This document shows positions 57,601-64,000 of a stretch of DNA of 64,000 bases, piece by piece. Within the stretch, counting starts at the first letter, position 1. The number at the start of each line of letters is the position of its first letter. The notes under the pieces are model-generated. The model worked only from the letters and a program-made list of their open reading frames with translations. It had not been told where the DNA came from and did no database searches. Both the position numbers and the translations under genes were made by a program. This DNA comes from Margaritispora aquatica (lineage: Eukaryota; Ascomycota; Leotiomycetes; Helotiales; Discinellaceae), in contig VJWN01000001.1 in assembly GCA_007644065.1 (NCBI GenBank), forward strand, positions 448,340 to 512,339, given 5' to 3'.

Positions 57601-59021
57601 TTGGGACCAAAGGAAAAGAACGCAACCATCCTTCGGACATAACTATACCAAACGAATTGCGCCAATATCGTCACTTTGCAGTGTGTCCGTCCTTACAGCG
57701 TGCGGTCATCAGGAAAACGGAGAATTGTATCCATACGCAGGACGCACGAAGAGAGTGCAGGCATCTCGATACTCGTATCCGTCCTCCACAGCTTTGAATT
57801 CAGGCTATGTCAATTCTCGTCGACGATACAACCTCGCATGCTACCCATCACCATCACCATCAACAGCATGTCCATCCACGAGTTCAAGTTCGTCAGCATT
57901 TCTTTTTATACCATGCCATCGTAGTCTGCCACGCGCAAGCCTAGCAAAGGTTCGAGACCACAAGTAGGATCCTTCTCGCCTCTTCCCTCTCACACAAACA
58001 CCATCTCACCCCTCATTCTCACCATCCTTCTCGTTCTTCGCATGATCTTCGTTTCTTCTTCATCCTGATGCATGGATCGAGGTTCTGGCTAGATGCCTAT
58101 CTTCCCAGTTGGCACGGATACCTACGAGTGCCTACAAGTACTGCATTCCCAAGGTTCTGCATGCTCACATTTGAGACCATGTCCGGAAGGGAAACCTTGA
58201 AACCACTCAGAGACTCGATCTCAGTCGATCTCAGGGTAGGTTACCAAGAATGTCGTGACGTTTCCTGAACAACTTCAAGTCTCCCCTCTCTCCTGTTATT
58301 TTTTCAATCACATTTTCATTACCTACACAACGGTCTGAAACGTTGTCGATCATTTATTCTCCGACTCCTTATCTTGTTTGTGCTTGGGTTGTCGGTGTTC
58401 CATGTTTTTCCGTGAGGAACGGAGGTCGAAAAGAGGTCCTCACGGCTGAGGTTGACATGTCGAAAGTTTGATGTTCCCGACCCCAAATGTCTTGAGTTGT
58501 TTCATCTCCATACTCCCACCCTGAAGCATGGATACCATTCCTGTAGTTCTGACTGGCCGGCTCGAGTTCCACCTCCATGTGTTGTGAAAACGTGGGTGAC
58601 ACGATAATAAGCTGTGGTGGACAAATGATTGGTATGTGTTCAGTCATTTTCTGTGCAGCAATATCGACCTCCCTTCAACCTGGGTTTTGGAATGCCAAGA
58701 TCTCGCCTCGGGACTATGGAGATGGGATTTGGATTCCAGATGGGCGTGGGATTTACACTGTTAATCGGGTGTGTTGTTATTGTTTTTGGGCGAATGGAGA
58801 AGCTTTCTCCATATCTGGATCTTTTTTTCGTTGACTCGGGAGGATAGTTGGATGTTGGAGCGAGTTGAAGTTAGTTTCTATTCATGTCCAATTCAGGGCT
58901 TTCAATGAAAACACGTCTTCGGTTATTTCAAACCTACGGTATCAAACTCTAGCAATTCGGACTAGTGCATGCTACCTCTCAACTCATCTTCCTCGACACA
59001 TCAACACCAACAACTAGGTCC
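54696..59021. other. Gene-poor 4.3-kb region with simple repeats
   Basis: No gene with family support. It holds ACCTGG/ACCTGA hexamer runs (54960-55012), CTAT repeats (56812-56822), (CCAGA)n (57034-57055), (GATG)n (57455-57472) and (TG)n (57485-57500). Open frames of 90-170 codons exist on both strands (for example 56515-57015) but show no domain. The far left should contain the MIT gene promoter. One small candidate frame is listed separately. Confidence 0.5.
58692..58847 (+). CDS. Possible micro-ORF or terminal exon with one membrane helix
   Basis: A 51-codon frame, MPRSRLGTMEMG then a hydrophobic run MGVGFTLLIGCVVIVFG and an acidic-to-polar end. The same frame stays open upstream to 58629 without an ATG, and a 3' acceptor-like CTGTGCAG at 58652-58659 precedes QYRPPFNLGFGMPRS. 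It could be the last exon of a spliced small membrane protein, but I found no convincing upstream exon. Speculative. Confidence 0.25.
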   Translation: MPRSRLGTMEMGFGFQMGVGFTLLIGCVVIVFGRMEKLSPYLDLFFVDSGG

Positions 59022-60365
59022 CTAGATACTCTCCTGCAACTCATACCCCCTCCTCCCCTCCGTACAAAGCAACACCACGACTTCATCCCCCCTGAACCTC
59101 AAACCCTCCCTCCCCACCTCCTCCTTCCCCTCCTCAACAACCCTCTTCAACCCCGCCAACGCAGCAGCACCACACGGTCCCGCCTCCACCCCATACTCCT
59201 CCAACACTCCCACCGCAGCATGCACCTCCCTATCCTCCACCGCAACCGCGACATCCACTCCATCCCACAGGACAGGCCACGCGGACACAGAGAGCGTCCC
59301 ACAGCACATACCCGTGCAGATCGTGTAGCTGGTAGCCACGCTCGTCATGACGCCTTCTTCAAAACTGCGCTGGAGACATGCGGCGGCGACGGGCTCGACG
59401 GCGATGATTTTCGTTTGGGGAGTTGGATGAGTTGGGGAAGTTGAGTGTAAATTCGAACGCGAATAATGCGCCACGGCTGCTTGAGCTAGACTCCCCACCC
59501 CCACAGGCGTAACCAGCACATCTACACCTCTACCCCTCCCCTTCTCCCTCCCCAGGACCTCCAAAACCTGCTCCTCCACCTCCCCAAACATCGTCTGATA
59601 CCCATCCACGATCCAGCCAGGGACGTGATCGCCCTCGACCAGCGCCGTATCACTAATCAGCACGCCCCTCTCGCTCTCATGCCTCGTCGCCGCATCGCGC
59701 GTCCACAGCACCGTGGCGTCGTAGTCGCCGTCCACGACGATGACGTCGACGAGCGAGCTTTCGCTTGCGATGAGCGCCGTGGTGCGAGTGTCGACGAACC
59801 GTGGGACGTGGATTTGGGACCGGATGCCTAGGTATGAGGACATGCGTGCGACGGCCCGCCCGTGGTTCCCGTCCGTGGCGGCGTAGAGGACGAGGTTGGC
59901 GCGTTGGGTTGCGCTTGCTAGGACTTGTAATGGGATGATCGCTTCTTCTTCTTCTTCTTCCTCGCTTTCTACTTCCCATCCCGCCTTTCCATCCTCTCCC
60001 TTTCGCCCACCAGTCTCCTCATCGCCCTCTTCGTTCCCACTGCCATTCCTAGACCGACCAAGACCTAGCTTCGCAACAAGAGCCCGATATACGGCCCAGC
60101 TCGCACCGAGGATTTTGAACGCCGGGAGTCCCAGACGCGAACTCTCGTCTTTGAGGAGCAGGTGGCCGATCCCGAGCTCGGAGGCGATGGCGGGGAGGGA
60201 GATCAGTGGTGTGGGAGCGTAGTGGGGGAGGGAAGCGTGGAAGGGGAGGATGGAGCGGGAGGGGGCGGGGTAGCTTAGGAGATGAGGCGGGTTGTGGATG
60301 TGGATTTTAGAATGAGATTGGGGTTGGGATTGAGTTTTTGGTGGCATTTTGGAAGGTGGCTCCAT
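59022..60365 (-). CDS. PLP-dependent diaminopropionate ammonia-lyase-like enzyme
   Basis: Fold-type II PLP enzyme; relatives split 2,3-diaminopropionate to pyruvate and two ammonia. Single exon, 447 aa from the ATG at 60365. The PLP lysine is in KDESSRLGLPAFKILGASW (Lys84), the substrate loop is ATDGNHGRAVAR (near 165) and the phosphate-binding glycine loop is VTPVGVGSLAQAAVAHY. The C-terminal block ICTGMCCGTLSVSAWPVL is also family-like. An acidic low-complexity insertion (residues about 101-142, with a run of Glu) is not expected in bacterial enzymes. The open frame extends upstream to 60644, but the extra 90 residues are Pro-rich and probably leader. Serine/threonine dehydratases are the nearest alternative; the DESSRLGLPAFKxLG motif favours the diaminopropionate group. 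Confidence 0.85.
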   Translation of the reverse strand: MEPPSKMPPKTQSQPQSHSKIHIHNPPHLLSYPAPSRSILPFHASLPHYAPTPLISLPAIASELGIGHLLLKDESSRLGLPAFKILGASWAVYRALVAKLGLGRSRNGSGNEEGDEETGGRKGEDGKAGWEVESEEEEEEEAIIPLQVLASATQRANLVLYAATDGNHGRAVARMSSYLGIRSQIHVPRFVDTRTTALIASESSLVDVIVVDGDYDATVLWTRDAATRHESERGVLISDTALVEGDHVPGWIVDGYQTMFGEVEEQVLEVLGREKGRGRGVDVLVTPVGVGSLAQAAVAHYSRSNLHSTSPTHPTPQTKIIAVEPVAAACLQRSFEEGVMTSVATSYTICTGMCCGTLSVSAWPVLWDGVDVAVAVEDREVHAAVGVLEEYGVEAGPCGAAALAGLKRVVEEGKEEVGREGLRFRGDEVVVLLCTEGRRGYELQESI

Positions 60366-61655
60366 TTGCTGGCTGGTTTGGAAGGGGATAGGAGGGGAAG
60401 GAGAAGAAAGGAAATGGGAGGCGAGAGGAGGTGGTGGTGGGATGGGAGGTGGTGAGGGTGGGATACCAAGCGGAATTGAGGATCGGAGGTGTGCTTCGGG
60501 ACTCGGGACGGTTGGGTACTCCGGATGCGTTAGCCCTCGGAGATTTTGTTGCATGCAGAGCAGGGAATTTGATATTACCCTTATTACTACCTTATTGCTA
60601 TCTAAGTAGCTATAAATATCTGCTAAGTTGCAACTGAAATTCAAGTAGATGTCGATAATCTAAAGTCTTGATCAGAGAAATAGGTAGTCGTGCACTTACC
60701 GTGAGAGTAAATGCAATAAGCGAGAAGTATTTGAACATGAGATAAAGAGCCTGTACTTTGCTACTTGAGTAAGTTTCGGGTCATGTATGACGCTTCTCTC
60801 TTGTGATTAATATTATATGATTCAAGCACTTTAGATTTATTGTGCTATGTAATTGTTTCAATGATTAGGTGTTAAACTCAGGACTAACCTCAGTAAGAGA
60901 TCATGATTACTCTACATGAAATTGTTGCGTTAACTTTTGCTATTATTTGTCGCTCAATATTGTTTTATGAGACGTTGTATAAGTAAAGAAATGGCCTTTT
61001 CAACTGCAAAGATAAATTGCAGAGGTTTGTTTCTGCTGTATATTTAATTGTAGGCAAGGCTAAATCTAATTATCTACATACCTTGTAGGTATTGAGTCAA
61101 ATGTATGACAAATTGATATTATGTACTTGACGGAGATAGCCTGCACAGTACAACGATTCATGTTACAGCACCCTTCAAATAAACTCATTTGCAGATTATG
61201 AATGATCATGTCAAAGTGATGAATAAAGCACGATTTATTCTCCGGGTATTTCCTGCTTTAGCTCCTCATACTATTGTGCAACTTTCCAAGAACCGATTCG
61301 ACTTCTCAGAAACATAGACAATACTTCCTCGATAAGGATCAACAAGTCTTTACTTCAAAACCATCTCTCCACCTTATCGAACTTGAATCTTCTTATCCTC
61401 ACCTCATCCTTACAATCAACCCCGCAGTCACGTGTGGCGGCGATCTCCCGTCCACATCGAGCTTGATCTTCACCCCACCTGTCATCACTGATTGAATAAT
61501 CAGGACACTCTATACGCACGCCAATCTCCATACGATTCATAAGAAGAGCTCCCATACTCTTCCCCAAATATCTTGCAACTTTTTTGAGGATATAGTCCCA
61601 CTCGCTCGCCAGTTTGGACCTTATCAAAACTTCAAACGCCGAACTGACCCTCAAG
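60366..61655. other. AT-rich intergenic region
   Basis: 1.29 kb between two divergent genes, AT-rich at 60580-61260. A pyrimidine-rich leader precedes the 5-oxoprolinase start. No gene or RNA recognised. Confidence 0.4.
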
Positions 61656-64000
61656 ATGGGTGAACAAAGCCGAGCACGAGGGGTTAGGATAGCAATCGAT
61701 GTGAGTGGTAGAGTGAACCCATGTACCTATCTAAAAAGCTTCATCATTGTTTTCTTTTTTTGGAGCCTCGCGCCTACTCATCACAATATACTCGCCTTAT
61801 CAGATCAGCCACTTCTCTATATTGCATCAAGCGCTAACAATGGCTAAAGAGAGGTGGAACATTTACAGATTGCGTGGGAAATCCAGGCACTGGGAAAATG
61901 GAAGACGATGTGATCATCAAATTGCTTTCTGAAGACCCTTCAAATTATGATGATGCACCACTCGAGGGTATCAGGCGCCTTATGTCGAAATTCCTTGGCA
62001 GGGAAATTCCACGAGGCGAGCCACTGGACACTTCCAAGATTGAATCCATACGAATGGGAACCACGGTTGCCACAAATGCATTACTGGAACGAAAGGGAGA
62101 GAAGATTGCCATGGTAGTAACGAAAGGTTTCAAAGACTGCTTAGAAATTGGAAACCAATCGAGGCCGAAGATTTTCGACCTTGCGATCAGGAAACCAGAT
62201 GTTCTCTATGAGGCTGTGGTAGAGATTGACGAGAGAGTTACACTAGAAGACTATGCAGAGGATCCAGAACGAACTAACACTAAAACTGTATCTCGAGATG
62301 TGCAAAATGGATCTGGTGATCACGACTTGGTCAGAGGACTCTCCTCGGAAGCAGTACGAATTTTGCAACGACCAAACGAAGAGACAATCCGAGAACAATT
62401 ACAGAAAGTATATGACCAAGGAATCAAAAGCATTGCAGTATGTTTGATGCATGGGTATACATTCCCAGACCATGAAGCGTTAGTAGGACGAATAGCAAAC
62501 GAAATCGGTTTTAGTCATGTTTCGTTAAGTCACGAACTCATGCCAATGATCAAGCTAGTACCAAGAGCGACCTCAGCCTGTGCTGATGCCTATCTCACAC
62601 CAGTTATCAAAAAGTACATTGCTGGATTCCAGAAAGGTTTCGAAGGTGGTCTCGGCACACAAGGTGTAAAGGAGGAAGGTGGAGAGAGGGGAGCCAGATT
62701 CTCGTTTATGCAAAGTGAAGGAGGTTTGGTCGATGTCGATAAGTTCTCAGGCCTAAAAGCAATTCTGTCAGGTCCTGCTGGAGGCGTGGTTGGATATGCA
62801 CTTACGTCATATGATCCTAAGACAAAAACCCCGGTTATTGGCTTTGATATGGGTGGCACAAGTACAGATGTGTCCCGGTATGGATCTGGTCGATATGAGC
62901 ATGTCTTCGAAACTACCACAGCAGGTGTGACAATCCAGTCTCCACAACTGGATATCAATACTGTGGCAGCTGGTGGAGGTTCACGTCTGTTTTTCAAGAA
63001 TGGTCTTTTCGTGGTAGGTCCGGAGTCCGCTGGTGCGCATCCAGGACCAGGATGTTACCGAAAGGGAGGTCCTGCAACCGTGACCGATGCGAACCTCTTC
63101 CTCGGTCGACTACTACCTGACTTCTTCCCCAAAATCTTCGGTGAGAATGAGGACGAAGGATTGGATGTCGGGGCTAGTGAAAAGCTTCTCAGAGAGCTCA
63201 CAGAGCAGATTAATAAAGAGAACGGCAAGAATATGAGTCCTGACGAGGTCGCATATGGTTTCCTAATAGTAGCTAATGAAACGATGACACGACCTATTCG
63301 CTCTTTAACCGAGGCCAAAGGTCACGATACCTCAAAACATCGCCTTGCAACCTTCGGTGGGGCTGGCGGGCAACATGCAGTAGCCATTGCAGAAAGTTTG
63401 GGCATTCGTCAAATTTTGGTGCATCGTTACTCATCCGTCCTCTCAGCATACGGTATGGCCTTGGCAGATGTTGTCGATGAGCGTCAGGAACCAGACTCAA
63501 AGGTTTGGAAGGACGAAGGAGAAGCAAAAGATTCATTAAAGAAAAAAATGGCGGAGCTCAAAGAGAAATCGAGTACGTCACTGAAGAATGAAGGATTTGA
63601 TGACGACTCCATAGTTTTCGAGGAGTATTTGAATATGCGATATCGTGGAACCGAATCTGCGCTTATGGTGGTAAAGCCTGAGGAAGAAGATGTACAAAAG
63701 GAATACAACGGCGACGATTGGGCGTTTGGTAAAGCATTCGTGAAACAGCATCAACAGGAGTTTGGGTTTACATTACCGGATCGGGATATCATAGTTGACG
63801 ATGTTCGGATTCGCGGCATTGGTAAAAGCTTTGAGGGATTGGAAAAGACGGTCGATGAGCAGTTGAAAGAATTGAAGCTAAAGGATGTTAAGTCTGGCGA
63901 AAAAGAGTACAAGCGGTCAAAGGTCTACTTCGATGGTAGCCGGCAAGATACTCCTATCTACAAGCTCGAAGACTTGGAAATAGGTGACCGAATTAAGGGA
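61656..64000 (+). CDS. oxp1: 5-oxoprolinase (ATP-hydrolysing), 3' part beyond window
   Basis: Opens 5-oxoproline to glutamate with ATP in the glutathione cycle. Exon 1 is 61656-61700 and exon 2 starts at 61850 and runs off the right edge still open, covering about 732 of the expected roughly 1,280 residues. The 149-nt intron is placed so that IAID joins RGGTFTDCVGNPG, the conserved N-terminal nucleotide-binding block. Other blocks: IRMGTTVATNALLERKGE, MLSHELMPMIKLVPRATSA-like text at residues 270-290 (read as SLSHELMPMIKLVPR), GFDMGGTSTDVSRYG, VAAGGGSRLFFKNG and FGGAGGQHAVAIAESLG. The HyuA-like half is complete and the HyuB-like half is missing only because the window ends. Confidence 0.93.

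Noticed and set aside
56515..57967. 166- and 168-codon frames in the gene-poor interval
   Set aside because: Composition follows simple repeats, no domain, signal peptide or splice pattern; kept only as part of the interval description.
59022..60644. Start of the ammonia-lyase-like protein at 60644
   Set aside because: The extra 93 residues are low-complexity Pro/Ser sequence partly in the promoter; the ATG at 60365 gives the expected length.

Overview
This window comes from the nuclear genome of a filamentous ascomycete. The genes have many short GT-AG introns (mostly 45-65 nt, with CTAAC or CTGAC branch-like motifs just upstream of the acceptor). The protein set is fungal: septin Cdc10/AspD, fimbrin, an Ost3-type oligosaccharyltransferase subunit, an ARE-type sterol acyltransferase, 5-oxoprolinase and a Dal5-like transporter. 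A leotiomycete (Botrytis/Sclerotinia-like) is my best guess from gene style; no marker in the window proves it. Spliced models were built by hand by joining frames across introns, and every joined model stays in frame to a stop, except the last gene, which runs off the right edge.

Layout. 0-6.4 kb: mitochondrial ribosomal protein bL32m, septin Cdc10, guanylate kinase, a four-helix membrane protein of unknown function and a tiny SERF/4F5 protein. 7.4-12.5 kb is an accessory zone: two lineage-restricted unknown genes flank about 2 kb of non-coding DNA. That DNA holds a nine-copy tandem repeat (unit 101-113 bp) followed by three dispersed copies of a second element. Both families fold into hairpins whose stems change on both sides at once between copies. 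This is the strongest candidate for something undescribed. 13.9-14.5 kb: transcription coactivator Sub1/PC4. 15.2-22.4 kb: three same-strand metabolic genes, a flavin-dependent monooxygenase of the NtaA/SnaA/DszA family, a Dal5-type MFS permease and a TcuA-like FAD dehydrogenase, which look like a small catabolic cluster for an organic acid.

23-34 kb: housekeeping genes, namely Ost3/Ost6, a coiled-coil nuclear protein (possibly monopolin Lrs4/Mde4), 2'-O-methyltransferase Mrm2, ribosomal protein eL18 with a 4-nt first exon, a mitochondrial carrier and an SR splicing factor. 35-47.6 kb: a DDHD phospholipase, fimbrin, a hotdog thioesterase, a RING-like/ankyrin protein and a sterol O-acyltransferase. 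48.7-64 kb: an unknown GC-rich single-exon gene, a large MIT-domain protein, a 4.3-kb gene-poor zone with simple repeats, a diaminopropionate ammonia-lyase-like PLP enzyme and the first part of 5-oxoprolinase.

Genes are on both strands with no operons. Several pairs are divergent with a shared upstream region (bL32m/Cdc10, Ost3/coiled-coil, fimbrin/thioesterase). No tRNA, rRNA, CRISPR, or intact transposon was found.
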